From Bifidobacterium margollesii (lineage in GTDB: Bacteria > Actinomycetota > Actinomycetes > Actinomycetales > Bifidobacteriaceae), in NCBI RefSeq assembly GCF_002860355.1, contig NZ_NMWU01000009.1, forward strand, positions 1-41,659: a stretch of 41,659 nucleotides of DNA. Reading direction: 5' to 3'. The translations under genes were made by a program, and so were the position numbers. Of the stretch, positions 1 through 9,161 are shown in pieces. A model generated the notes under the pieces. The model made no database searches. It saw nothing but the letters and a program-made list of their open reading frames with translations, and was not told the origin of the DNA. The stretch's first letter is position 1, and every line of letters starts with the position of its first letter.

Positions 1-2
1 TG

Positions 3-578
3 CGCGAATGGTGCCCGGACGCGCAGCGCGTGCTCGACGGCTTCCACATCGTCTCCTGGATGAGCGACGCGCTCGACCAGGTCAGGAAACGCCTCTGGAA
101 CCAGGCCAGACGCGAAGGCGACGAGGAGACCACGAAACGCATGCGCGGCGTCAGGTACGCGGTCCTGAAGAACCCCGACCATCTCACCGGACGGCAGGAC
201 GAATCCCTCACCGCGTTGGGGAACACGGATCCCAGGGGACAGCTCTACCGCGCATGGCGGCTCAAGGAACTCCTGCGCAACCTGCTCAGACACCCCATCG
301 AACAGGCCCGCGGAGAGCTCAAACACTGGGTATTCTGGGCGTCCCACAGCCGCATCCCCGAGATCGTCGAACTCTCCAGGAAGATCAGGAGACGCCGGCC
401 CGACATCCTGCGCACGATCGAGCTCGGCTACTCCAACGCCAGGCTCGAGGCGTTCAACAACCGCATCAAGGTCACCATCCGCATGGCCTACGGCTTCCAC
501 CACGTGAACAACCTCATCAGCTTCGTCATGCTCAGATGCGGCGGCCTCGACATCCGACTGCCGGAGCCCACCAACTAA
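3..578 (+). CDS. ISL3 family transposase, C-terminal part (cut by window edge)
   Basis: The frame is open from the window edge to a TAA at 576-578, about 191 codons, so the N-terminal zinc-finger/HTH part and first catalytic Asp are missing. What remains has the ISL3 DDE signature. An Asp lies in the segment LDGFHIVSWM. A middle helical region contains RAWRLKELLRNLLR, and the C-terminal segment NARLEAFNNRIK, with the catalytic Glu, is followed by RMAYGFHHVNN. The enzyme would cut and paste its own element. The stop codon lies inside the terminal inverted repeat, as is common in compact IS elements. Whether the full gene is intact cannot be judged here. Confidence 0.85.
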   Translation, partial: REWCPDAQRVLDGFHIVSWMSDALDQVRKRLWNQARREGDEETTKRMRGVRYAVLKNPDHLTGRQDESLTALGNTDPRGQLYRAWRLKELLRNLLRHPIEQARGELKHWVFWASHSRIPEIVELSRKIRRRRPDILRTIELGYSNARLEAFNNRIKVTIRMAYGFHHVNNLISFVMLRCGGLDIRLPEPTN

Positions 579-862
579 CCCACGAAAACAACAGAAGCCT
601 CGAACTTTTTCATCTGGACCGGTACCGCTTGCCGAGAACCGGCAGCCGAGGCGAACACCATGTTCGGTAAATACGGGCGAACGTTCGCACCCCGCCAGCG
701 CGCTTGGCGGCGTACGGGCGCCTCCGTGATCAGCGTGCCACTGTCCAGAATCGATTCAAGCCGGCCCGCAGCGCACAGTGCGCCGACTCGCCGCTCACTC
801 ACTCCGAGTAAGCGAGAGGCCTCCTGCCACGTGAGCAAAGTCCGATTCGTTCTGATAGCCAT
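575..862 (-). pseudogene. Helix-turn-helix DNA-binding protein truncated by ISL3 insertion
   Basis: The reading frame starts with MAIRTNRTLLTWQEASRLLG. It has an excisionase/MerR-like helix-turn-helix at about residues 10-32 (TWQEASRLLGVSERRVGALC), then a linker with RPYLPNMVFA. The last seven codons (ASVVFVG and a TAG stop) are read from the IS end, so the native C-terminus is gone. The start at 862 is the first ATG that gives the HTH; an upstream in-frame start at 949 would add an unlikely N-terminus. Proteins of this look are often encoded next to AbiEii-type nucleotidyltransferase toxins in bifidobacteria; no such partner is visible, so that link is only an inference. The fragment may still bind DNA. 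Confidence 0.6.
577..599 (+). repeat. Right terminal inverted repeat of the ISL3 element
   Basis: The last 23 bases of the element end in ACAGAAGCC, the mirror of the GGCTNCT start known from ISL3 ends. The boundary at 599 is inferred from this resemblance and from the switch to sequence that encodes the disrupted HTH gene on the other strand. Confidence 0.6.
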
Positions 863-877
863 ACCCCTATGTGCATG

Positions 878-907
878 CGGAACTATTCCGAATTCGGAAT
901 GGTTCCG
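878..907 (-). promoter_or_regulatory. 30-bp palindromic operator upstream of the HTH gene
   Basis: A perfect 16-bp palindrome, ATTCCGAATTCGGAAT (885-900), is flanked by CGGAAC (878-883) and GTTCCG (902-907), which are also inverted repeats. The full 30 bp is therefore symmetric except for one base pair on each side (884/901). It begins 16 bp upstream of the HTH start codon and directly follows a possible minus-strand -10 box TATACG. That is the expected place for an autorepression site. Confidence 0.6.
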
Positions 908-1295
908 TATACATCGGGCAGCAGGGTACCTTGACCTGCATTCACTCATAAACCATCATCGCGTCGCTTTACACCTCTCACGACTTATATCCTCAACACG
1001 ACTGGATATCGCCGATGGACCAAGCCACAAATCGCCGTTTTGCGATCTCCGTCCTTCAAGACCCAAAATCCTCGGTCTCAGGATCGCTGAAATTCTGCGG
1101 CTCCGATACCATTCCAGCTCCAACATTCGTGGATTAGAGGCGTTCCTGCATCAAATGCGTCCTAGTACAACGAATGCTTGCCTGAAACGTTTCTTTCCGG
1201 ATTTGATTTCATCGGCATACGGCAACGATTCAACGGACCGCATCGATCAACACCATCGATCAACTGGAACCATCATCAGGTTGGACGGCACCGCC
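908..1295. other. Gene-free gap, no confident feature
   Basis: This stretch between the truncated HTH gene and the guaB terminator is less GC-rich than its surroundings. It holds no open frame with a plausible start and ribosome-binding site. A short direct repeat CATCGATCAAC occurs twice near 1242-1263. It may be degenerate DNA left from the insertion region. Confidence 0.4.
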
Positions 1296-1334
1296 GCAAA
1301 ACAAAATGGCCTTCTCCTGCATGAGAAGGCCATT
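1296..1334 (-). terminator. Rho-independent terminator of guaB
   Basis: AATGGCCTTCTC (1305-1316) and GAGAAGGCCATT (1323-1334) form a 12-bp perfect stem with a 6-nt loop. On the minus strand it is followed by TTTTGTTTT. It lies about 85 bp after the guaB stop. Confidence 0.85.
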
Positions 1335-1373
1335 GCAATATTCGGAACGGCTATGCGGTACCGGCCGGCATTA

Positions 1374-1405
1374 CAGCCGATCAGCCGATCAGCCGATCAG
1401 CCGAC
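1374..1405. repeat. 8-bp tandem repeat, four copies
   Basis: CAGCCGAT is repeated at 1374, 1382 and 1390, with a final copy CAGCCGAC at 1398. It sits between guaB and its terminator, in the 3' untranslated part of the guaB transcript. Confidence 0.85.
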
Positions 1406-1419
1406 CCATACGCCGCCGA

Positions 1420-2976
<1,557 letters not shown>

Positions 2977-3165
2977 CTATAAGCGCTTGAAGACTTCATG
3001 AATACCACGGTGTCGCTGCGGCGCCATCGGAGCGACGACGACGGGAACCGGATCGTCACCTGACCGACAGCTCGCGTTCACCATCGGAGGCCGTCGATCA
3101 TGCCGGAGACCGTCTCTGATCACGCCGATGGCCGATCGTTCACCATCGGCGACCGCGCCGGTCCA

Positions 3166-3675
3166 TCATTCGCCGGCCTTGCGCGCCGGCGGATCGACGT
3201 ACGGCACCCGACTGGTGGCGGCGGTATGCATTTCGGCGAGCAGGATGATGCCCGCGCCCACCGCGATGAAGATCGCGCACAGCTTCGGGTCGAGCCACGT
3301 CTGCCGCTGGATGGCGAGCAGTACCACGAAGCAGATGCCCACCTTGACGAGCCATCCCAGCAGGAACCAGGTCAGATATGCGGCCGGACGCAGATGCAGA
3401 CGGCTCAGCACCGACACGAGCAGCGGGTTCGACAGACAGAACATCACGGTGGTGAGCGTGGCGATCACCGCGGACCAGATGCCCGGCCATCCCACGAACA
3501 TATACCCCACGACCACGGCAACCACCACGAACACACCGATGAAGAACAGGCTTTCATGGATCGCCCGACCCATCAGATCGCCGACCGTTTCCTCGCCGAG
3601 ACGCTTGCGTCCCTTCTTCCTCCCCGCGGTCTCTTCAATCTCATGAGTCCCGTTCATCTCGTTCAATTCGCTCAT
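3166..3675 (-). CDS. AtpI-like small integral membrane protein
   Basis: This 169-aa protein has a charged N-terminal region (about 1-40, including KKGRKRL) and four predicted membrane helices. The first two are FIGVFVVVAVVVGYMFVGW and WSAVIATLTTVMFCL; the others begin near YLTWFLLGWL and LCAIFIAVGAGIILL. In actinobacteria a protein of this type lies between wecA and the ATP synthase operon and is related to AtpI (ATP synthase protein I). Here it follows wecA as expected, but guaB comes next instead of atpB. The start at 3675 (MSELNEMNG) was chosen because GGAGAGG lies 5 nt before it; an in-frame ATG at 3699 has no such site. The assignment to AtpI is by position and topology only. Confidence 0.7.
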   Translation of the reverse strand: MSELNEMNGTHEIEETAGRKKGRKRLGEETVGDLMGRAIHESLFFIGVFVVVAVVVGYMFVGWPGIWSAVIATLTTVMFCLSNPLLVSVLSRLHLRPAAYLTWFLLGWLVKVGICFVVLLAIQRQTWLDPKLCAIFIAVGAGIILLAEMHTAATSRVPYVDPPARKAGE

Positions 3676-3726
3676 CGGTACCTCTCCCATGCCGGGCATC
3701 CCTTGTCGGGATCACCCTCGTAGTCC

Positions 3727-3771
3727 GTATCTGCCGTATCAGCTGTATCTGATGTATCTGCTGTATCTGCT
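3727..3771. repeat. 9-bp tandem repeat, five copies
   Basis: Five consecutive 9-mers of the type GTATCTGCT (the variants being GTATCTGCC, GTATCAGCT, GTATCTGAT and GTATCTGCT twice) fill the gap between wecA and the AtpI-like gene, just upstream of the latter's ribosome-binding site. Confidence 0.85.
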
Positions 3772-3795
3772 GTCCGTATCTTATCCGCATCGACG

Positions 3796-5025
3796 CTATT
3801 CGTCGTTCGTCGTACCATCCGGAGCATCCCGCCGCCCGCTTCGCGCAAGCATACCGGAGCTGTGTTTCGGTCGCCGTGAACCGCCCGCATGGTCTCGGCC
3901 ACCCGCAGCGGCGAGCGCGGCGTTCTCCGCCCGGATTTCCGGAATGCGATGCTTGAGATACGGGTACATCGTGATGATGGTGAGCAGCACCGCGGCGATC
4001 ACGAATCCGACGCCCACGTACCGCACCGGGAAGAACAGCACCATGATCGATCCGAAGGCGATCAGCGCGGCCCAGCCCCACAGCGTCAGCACCGCCCCCT
4101 GCACGCTATGCCCGATGCGCAGCATGCGATGGTGCAGATGCATGCGGTCGGGGTGCATGGGCGACTGCCCTTTGCTCACCCGGCGGATGATCGCCAGACA
4201 CATGTCGAGCACCGGCAGGAACAGCACCAGCACCGGCAGCAGGATCGGCATGAACACCGGCAGGTAGATGCTGGTGTGGATGGTGGTGGGATCGATGCGG
4301 CCGGTCATCACGATCGACGCGCAGGTGACCAGATATCCCAGCAGCATCGACCCGGAGTCGCCCATGAACAGTTTGGCGGGATGCCAGTTGTGCAGCAGGA
4401 ATCCTATGCAGATGCCGACCAGCGCGACGTCGAGCAGCGTGGCCATCGACGCATAGTTCGGAGACGAGCGGGCGATGATATACGAGTAGATGGCGAAGGC
4501 GATGCCGCCGATCGCCACGATGCCCGAGGACAGGCCGTCGAGACCGTCGACGAAGTTCACCGCATTGATCGAGGCAACGATGAGTATGGCGGTGATCGCC
4601 ATCGACATGCTTGGCGAGGCGGCCACCAGAGAGCCGAACGGCAGGGAGACGACCTGCAGTCCGCCCCACGCCACGAATACGGAGATGATGAGCTGGCCGG
4701 CAAGTTTGAGCATCCAATCCAGATCCCAGCGGTCGTCGCACACGCCCAGCAGGCACACGCCGATCGCACCGATGACGATGATCCACGGTTGCATGCTGCC
4801 GGCGAACAGGCGACTCGTCAACGGCAGTCGGCTGGCGAACATCATCGCCACCACGAATCCCAGCAGCATGGCGACGCCGCCCATGCGAGGCGTGGGCACC
4901 GTATGCACGTCGCGGGCGCGCACTTCGCCGACCGCACCGAACTCGATGGCCATGTGGCGGATCAGCGGGGTGAGCAGATAGGTCACGCCGCCGGCCACCG
5001 CGGCCACGAACAGATACGTTCTCAT
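3796..5025 (-). CDS. wecA: Undecaprenyl-phosphate GlcNAc-1-phosphate transferase family protein (WecA/Rfe-like)
   Basis: The protein transfers a sugar-1-phosphate (probably GlcNAc-1-P) to undecaprenyl phosphate at the membrane, the first lipid-linked step of a cell-wall glycopolymer. It has 409 aa and roughly ten membrane helices. Family motifs are present: PTPRMGG at about 45-50, the Mg-binding CDDRWD (Asp97/98), NAVNFVDGLDGLSSG (about 154-168), FMGDSGSMLLG (about 220-230) and the cytoplasmic HPDRMHLHH (about 293-301). A basic, Gly-rich tail of about 40 residues follows the last helix. The start overlaps the sua5 stop by ATGA, implying translational coupling. The exact sugar substrate cannot be read from sequence. 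Confidence 0.92.
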   Translation of the reverse strand: MRTYLFVAAVAGGVTYLLTPLIRHMAIEFGAVGEVRARDVHTVPTPRMGGVAMLLGFVVAMMFASRLPLTSRLFAGSMQPWIIVIGAIGVCLLGVCDDRWDLDWMLKLAGQLIISVFVAWGGLQVVSLPFGSLVAASPSMSMAITAILIVASINAVNFVDGLDGLSSGIVAIGGIAFAIYSYIIARSSPNYASMATLLDVALVGICIGFLLHNWHPAKLFMGDSGSMLLGYLVTCASIVMTGRIDPTTIHTSIYLPVFMPILLPVLVLFLPVLDMCLAIIRRVSKGQSPMHPDRMHLHHRMLRIGHSVQGAVLTLWGWAALIAFGSIMVLFFPVRYVGVGFVIAAVLLTIITMYPYLKHRIPEIRAENAALAAAGGRDHAGGSRRPKHSSGMLARSGRRDAPDGTTNDE

Positions 5026-5768
5026 GCCGGGATCCCCCCGCGCACGGCCGATCGCGGATGATCTCGGGCGATGAATCCATGCGATCCGGACGATCCGGAC
5101 CCGGAAGATCCGTAGGGGGACGATTCGTGCAGTGCGGAGCGGATCACGGACTGCGGGATCACGCCTTCGCGCAGTACGGCGATGCCGTCCCTGCCGTGCG
5201 GATCAGCGGCCACCACGGTGCTGGAGACCGGCCCCGGAGTCGGCCCGCCGTCGAGATACAGGGCCACGGCATCGCCGAGCGCATCGGCGGCCTGCCGAAC
5301 GGTCTGGGCGGATTCACCGCCGGAAATATTCGCACTGGACGCGGCCAACGGGCCGGTGGCGCGCAGGATACGCAGCGAGGTTTCGGAATTCGGAATGCGG
5401 ATGCCCTGCGTTCGGGTCGGATGCTCGTTCGGCGCGTATCGCACCGTGGCCAGATCGCAGTTCGGCCCGGCCACGCAGATCGGGGAGAACGCGCCGGGGA
5501 TGAACCTTCGTGACAGTCTGTTCAGCGGCACCGGCAGGTCGAGGCCGAGACGGACGAGCTCGGGCATCGATGAGAGCAGCACCTGCAATGATTTTGCACG
5601 AGGACGGCGTTTCGCTCGGAAAATGTTCGCCACGGCTTCGGCACTGCGTGGATTGCAGGCCACTCCGTACACCGTATCCGTGGGAATCACCACCAGCTGG
5701 CCTTCATGGACCAGACGGGCGGCGAGCGCCAACGACTCGTCATTCACCGGACGGATATCCACCATCAT
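5022..5768 (-). CDS. L-threonylcarbamoyladenylate synthase (Sua5/YrdC/TsaC)
   Basis: This enzyme makes threonylcarbamoyl-AMP from threonine, bicarbonate and ATP for the t6A37 modification of ANN-decoding tRNAs. The YrdC fold is shown by VVIPTDTVYGVACNP near the N-terminus, KRRPRAKSLQVLL, SPICVAGPN and AASSANISGGESA. It is shorter than the two-domain Sua5 proteins (about 340 aa) and lacks the full Sua5 domain. Instead it has a Ser/Gly-rich tail (SSPYGSSGSGSSGS) encoded by short repeats. AAAGGAG lies just upstream of the adjacent start codons 5768 and 5765; the second has the better spacing, so either may be used. The 3' end overlaps wecA by 4 bp. Confidence 0.92.
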   Translation of the reverse strand: MMVDIRPVNDESLALAARLVHEGQLVVIPTDTVYGVACNPRSAEAVANIFRAKRRPRAKSLQVLLSSMPELVRLGLDLPVPLNRLSRRFIPGAFSPICVAGPNCDLATVRYAPNEHPTRTQGIRIPNSETSLRILRATGPLAASSANISGGESAQTVRQAADALGDAVALYLDGGPTPGPVSSTVVAADPHGRDGIAVLREGVIPQSVIRSALHESSPYGSSGSGSSGSHGFIARDHPRSAVRGGIPA

Positions 5769-5782
5769 GCGCTCCTTTTCGT

Positions 5783-5846
5783 CATCGTGCCCGTTATTCA
5801 CCGTGCCCGTTATTCATCGTGCCCGTCGCTCATCGTGCCTGCTGTC
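5783..5846. repeat. 16-bp tandem repeat, four copies, in the sua5 leader
   Basis: Units CATCGTGCCCGTTATT (5783), CACCGTGCCCGTTATT (5799), CATCGTGCCCGTCGCT (5815) and CATCGTGCCTGCTGTC (5831) run head to tail, starting 14 bp upstream of the sua5 start codon. They must lie in or next to the sua5 promoter or 5' leader. Confidence 0.9.
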
Positions 5847-6143
5847 CGAGGTGCGTGCACGATCTTCCGATTCCCGGTCGCCTTACGAACTTACCTAGTA
5901 TGGCACAAGTAGTATGGCACAAGCCCGCTATCGGCATGGTCTCCGGATCGTCCCGCAGCCGGCGGGACCGGCGCCGCGACGTCGTCGCACCACTCCGGAC
6001 CGCCGCCCGCACATCGTATCGGAGCAAGGGAGACGCATGTCGGGTCATCGGTCGTCGCTAGAATACCAACATTCTGGTTGAACGGGTTTACTAAATGGCG
6101 AATGCCCAGGCCCGCATCCGATAATGATCCGAAGGAGCGCATC
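5847..6143. other. Divergent intergenic region between sua5 and the acetyltransferase gene
   Basis: With 5769-5846 this is a 375-bp gap between two divergent genes and should hold both promoters. It contains a perfect tandem duplication of TAGTATGGCACAAG (5896-5909 and 5910-5923). No high-quality -35/-10 pair could be named with confidence. Confidence 0.5.
5896..5923. repeat. Perfect 14-bp tandem duplication
   Basis: TAGTATGGCACAAG occurs twice with no gap. On the minus strand each copy reads CTTGTGCCATACTA, so possible -35-like (TTGTGC) and -10-like (CATACT) hexamers are duplicated in front of sua5. Confidence 0.9.
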
Positions 6144-6842
6144 ATGTCCAACGACAACGTCAGTGAGATCACCCCCCATCCACCGGCCGGGCGGTATCCC
6201 CCGGTCGAACTGCGCATGCCGCGGGCCAGCGAGCGCGAGGAGATGCTGGCCGGCCGACTGTACGACGCCTCCGACCCCGAGCTCGACCGTCTGCGCACCA
6301 AGTCCGGGGATCTGTGTTCGAAATTCAACGCGCTGCCTCGCGGCGCGACCGACGAACGCAAGGCCGTGCTCGACGAGCTGATCCCCCATCACGGCGAAGG
6401 ACTCGACGTGCTCGGTCCGGTGTTCTTCGACTACGGCATCCACACCACGATCGGCAGGCGAGTCTTCGCCAACTTCAACTTCACCGTGCTCGACTGCGCG
6501 CCGGTGACCATCGGCGACGACGTGCTGTTCGGCCCGAACGTGTCCCTGCTGCCGCCCATGCATCCGCTGCGCTGGCAGGATCGCAACGTTCGTCAACGGG
6601 AGGACGGCACGTTCTACGATTACGAATACGGTCTGCCGATCGTGATCGGCTCCAACTGCTGGTTCGGCGGCAACGTGACGGTGCTGGGCGGCGTGACCAT
6701 CGGCGATGGCTGCGTGATCGGCGCGGGAGCGGTGGTCACCCGCGATATTCCGCCGAATTCGGTGGCCGTGGGCAATCCCGCCCGCGTGATCAAGACGATT
6801 TCGGATGCGGATGCCTCCGCGTTGCAGGAGTACGCACAGTAG
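6144..6842 (+). CDS. Sugar O-acetyltransferase (maltose/galactoside acetyltransferase family)
   Basis: This 232-aa protein belongs to the hexapeptide-repeat acetyltransferases (Maa/LacA/NodL type), which move an acetyl group from acetyl-CoA to a sugar hydroxyl. The N-terminal Mac domain reads SEREEMLAGRLYDASDPEL. The left-handed beta-helix includes FDYGIHTTIGRRVFANFN, VLDCAPVTIGDDVLFGPNV, a catalytic-type His in PPMHPL, and IGSNCWFGGNVTVLGGVTIG then GAGAVVTRDIPPNSVAVGNPARVI. The start at 6144 was chosen because GAAGGAG lies 6 nt before it. The gene is on the opposite strand to the translation/cell-wall genes around it, as if inserted into that conserved order. The natural substrate is unknown. 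Confidence 0.92.
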   Translation: MSNDNVSEITPHPPAGRYPPVELRMPRASEREEMLAGRLYDASDPELDRLRTKSGDLCSKFNALPRGATDERKAVLDELIPHHGEGLDVLGPVFFDYGIHTTIGRRVFANFNFTVLDCAPVTIGDDVLFGPNVSLLPPMHPLRWQDRNVRQREDGTFYDYEYGLPIVIGSNCWFGGNVTVLGGVTIGDGCVIGAGAVVTRDIPPNSVAVGNPARVIKTISDADASALQEYAQ

Positions 6843-6861
6843 GCCGTCATACGAGAACCGC

Positions 6862-7890
6862 TTAGAACCCCGCTCCCTGAGCCGGACCGGGCCGGTCTGC
6901 GAGCTGCTTGGTCCGGGCGAACAGATATCGGGGTCGGCCGGTGAGATCATCCCCCGTGTGGGCTTCCGAGAAACCGTCCTGCAGCGCATGATCCACAAGG
7001 GCCGGGCCCTGGCCGATGTCATGCTCCATCACCAGCACTCCGCCCGATCGCAATAGCGCCGCAGACCGGTCGATGATGAGCCGTGGAATGCGCAGACCAT
7101 CGGCGGATCCTCCGTACAGGGCCAGTGCCGGATCATGGTCGCGCACCTCGGGCTGCTCGGGGATCTCCGATTCGGGGATGTACGGGGGGTTGCTGATCAC
7201 CAGATCGATGGTGCCGTCCAGTTCCTTCAGGGTTTCGGAATCGGTGGCGTCACCCAGAATCAGGTGATATCGCGAATATGCGGATGATCGGTCACCGTCC
7301 GCATGGCCGTCACCGGCACGACCGTTCCGGACAATCCGATCATCATCGGAATCGTGATCATCGGAATCGTGAGCCTCGCCGAGGAGAATCCGTTTCCGGT
7401 TGCGATCGGTCCACCGGTAGGTATCGGCACTGAATTCCACGGCCCACACCTCGCTGTCGGGAATCTCGGTGACCGCGGACAGTCCGATCACCCCACTGCC
7501 GGCGCACAGATCCACGATCCGCGGGTGCTCGACATGCTGTTCCGTCAGCCAGTCCAAACCGGCCTGCACCACGATCTCGGTTTCCGGACGGGGGATGAAC
7601 ACGCCGGGGCCGACCTCGACTTCCAAATAGCGAAACGGTGCCGTGCCGATGATGTACTGCAATGGCTCCCGCTCGGCCCTTCGGTCGATCATGCGGCGAA
7701 GGGCCGGCTCGTCGATGTTCAGCTCATCCGGATCGGCGCCAAGCAGCATGGCCTTGTCCACGTTGCGCGGTTCCACGCCGGCCGCATGGGCCAGCAGCAA
7801 CTTCGCATCGAAACGGGGGGTATCTATGCCGGCCTGTGCAAGGATTCGCGCCGCATCGTTCAGCAATCCGGCAATGGACGGTTCGTTCAT
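6862..7890 (-). CDS. prmC: Peptide chain release factor N5-glutamine methyltransferase
   Basis: PrmC (HemK) methylates the Gln of the GGQ motif of release factors using S-adenosylmethionine; prfA lies just upstream. It has the N-terminal helical domain, the PrmC signature PLQYIIGTAPFRY and IPRPETE. The SAM-binding segment is VDLCAGSGVIGL and the catalytic NPPY lies at about 234-237. An unusual acidic His-rich insert (about 171-206, with HDSDDHDSDD) separates two core strands. Its coding DNA contains a perfect 15-bp tandem duplication (7342-7356 and 7357-7371). The start at 7890 has GGAGG at 5 nt; an adjacent ATG at 7893 is too close to it. Length 342 aa is longer than the usual 280-300. Confidence 0.93.
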   Translation of the reverse strand: MNEPSIAGLLNDAARILAQAGIDTPRFDAKLLLAHAAGVEPRNVDKAMLLGADPDELNIDEPALRRMIDRRAEREPLQYIIGTAPFRYLEVEVGPGVFIPRPETEIVVQAGLDWLTEQHVEHPRIVDLCAGSGVIGLSAVTEIPDSEVWAVEFSADTYRWTDRNRKRILLGEAHDSDDHDSDDDRIVRNGRAGDGHADGDRSSAYSRYHLILGDATDSETLKELDGTIDLVISNPPYIPESEIPEQPEVRDHDPALALYGGSADGLRIPRLIIDRSAALLRSGGVLVMEHDIGQGPALVDHALQDGFSEAHTGDDLTGRPRYLFARTKQLADRPGPAQGAGF

Positions 7891-7891
7891 C

Positions 7892-7913
7892 ATTCCCTCC
7901 GTATTCCCTCCGT
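7892..7913. repeat. 11-bp tandem duplication that doubles the prmC ribosome-binding site
   Basis: ATTCCCTCCGT is present twice in a row (7892-7902 and 7903-7913). On the minus strand this gives two ACGGAGGGAAT blocks directly upstream of prmC, so the Shine-Dalgarno GGAGGG exists in two copies 11 nt apart. Confidence 0.9.
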
Positions 7914-7999
7914 TTGATCGTTATTGGGCATAAAGCATGCATGAAGACGTCAATAATCGGCTCTTCATGAATGATTCGACCAAATAACGGCTGGCAGGC

Positions 8000-9094
8000 C
8001 TACTGCTGGGCGGCTGCGAGACGGGCGGCCTCGTCGGCCTGGATGTCGGAGTCGATCACGGCCTGCAGATCGCCGTCGAGCACCTGATCGAGGTTGTACG
8101 CCTTGTAGTTCGTGCGATGGTCCACGATGCGGTTCTCCGGGAAGTTGTAGGTACGGATTCGTTCGGAGCGGTCGAGCGAACGCACCTGCGAATGACGCAT
8201 GTCGGCGGCCTCGGCGGCCTCCTGCTCGTGCTTCATGGCCAGCAGCCGGGACTTGAGCACGCGAAGCGCGGAGGCGCGGTTCTGGATCTGCGACTTTTCA
8301 TCCTGCATGCTCACCACGATGCCGGTGGGGATATGGGTCATGCGCACGGCGGAATACGTGGTGTTCACGGACTGTCCACCGGGACCGGAGCTCATGAAGA
8401 TGTCGATCTTGAGGTCCTTCGGATCGATCTCGATCTCGTCATCGTCGTCATCGGCCTCGGGGAATACGATCACGCCCGCGGCCGAGGTCTGGATGCGTCC
8501 CTGCGACTCGGTGACGGGGATGCGCTGCACGCGATGCACGCCGCCTTCGTATTTGAGCGACGCCCACACGCCGTCGGCGGGGGCCACGGCACCCTTGGCA
8601 CGGACGGCGATCTGCACGTCCTTGATGCCGCCGAGCTCCGTGGAGTTCTCGGACTGCACGGTCACCGTCCATCCGCGACGTTCCGCATACCGCGTGTACA
8701 TGCGCAGCAGATCGCCGGCGAACAGCGCGGCCTCCTCGCCGCCGGCACCGGCCTTGATCTCCATGATCGTATCGCGGGCGTCATCCGGGTCACGCGGAAT
8801 CAGCGCAGTACGAAGCTTTTCGCGCGCCTCGGGCAGCTCGGCCTCGATGCGCTTGGCCTCCTCCTCGAAATCCGGGTCCTCGGCGGCCATCTCCTTCGCC
8901 GCGTCATAATCGTCACACAGCGCGGAGTATTTGCTGTATACGGAGACGATCTGCGCGAGTTCGGCATGACGTCGGCCGAGCTTGCGCATCTTGTCGGGGT
9001 CGGAAGCCACTTCGGGGCGGCTCATGTCCTCTTCGAGGTTGCGGTATTCGTCCAACGCGGTCTGTGCCGCGGGAAACTCTTCTGCTGCTGTCAT
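8000..9094 (-). CDS. prfA: Peptide chain release factor 1
   Basis: RF1 recognises UAA and UAG stop codons and triggers peptide release. The 364-aa protein has the N-terminal coiled helical domain, then [19 protein letters not shown]. The RF1-specific codon-recognition tripeptide PVT lies at 193-195 in [14 protein letters not shown]. The GGQ motif is at 239-241 in [12 protein letters not shown]. The C-terminal part includes [19 protein letters not shown]. The PxT tripeptide, and not SPF, separates it from RF2. An acidic run [10 protein letters not shown] (about 216-225) is typical. It lies between rpmE and prmC as in other actinobacteria. Confidence 0.97.
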   Translation of the reverse strand: MTAAEEFPAAQTALDEYRNLEEDMSRPEVASDPDKMRKLGRRHAELAQIVSVYSKYSALCDDYDAAKEMAAEDPDFEEEAKRIEAELPEAREKLRTALIPRDPDDARDTIMEIKAGAGGEEAALFAGDLLRMYTRYAERRGWTVTVQSENSTELGGIKDVQIAVRAKGAVAPADGVWASLKYEGGVHRVQRIPVTESQGRIQTSAAGVIVFPEADDDDDEIEIDPKDLKIDIFMSSGPGGQSVNTTYSAVRMTHIPTGIVVSMQDEKSQIQNRASALRVLKSRLLAMKHEQEAAEAADMRHSQVRSLDRSERIRTYNFPENRIVDHRTNYKAYNLDQVLDGDLQAVIDSDIQADEAARLAAAQQ

Positions 9095-9161
9095 GCCATG
9101 CCTTTCGCGGATTCCGAGGGTTCTGAGGGGCAGCCGGATGGATCAACGGATAAACGGATAA

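Larger units (their letters stand above)
1..599 (+). mobile_element. Right part of an ISL3-family insertion sequence
   Basis: The element enters from the left window edge. It consists of the C-terminal part of an ISL3 transposase followed at once by a terminal sequence that, read inwards from 599, begins GGCTTCTGTTGTTTTCGTGG. This resembles the GGCTCT-rich inverted repeats known for the ISL3 family. The left end lies outside the window, so the matching inverted repeat cannot be seen. ISL3 elements usually make 8-bp target duplications; if so, 600-607 (TCGAACTT) would be one copy. Confidence 0.75.

Noticed and set aside
3889-5061. 390-codon plus-strand open frame opposite wecA
   Set aside because: Antisense of wecA in GC-rich DNA; the protein is His/Asp/Arg-rich and matches no family, while wecA has all motifs.
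5783-5846. Possible small CRISPR-like array
   Set aside because: The units are contiguous 16-mers without spacers and no cas gene is nearby; this is a plain tandem repeat.
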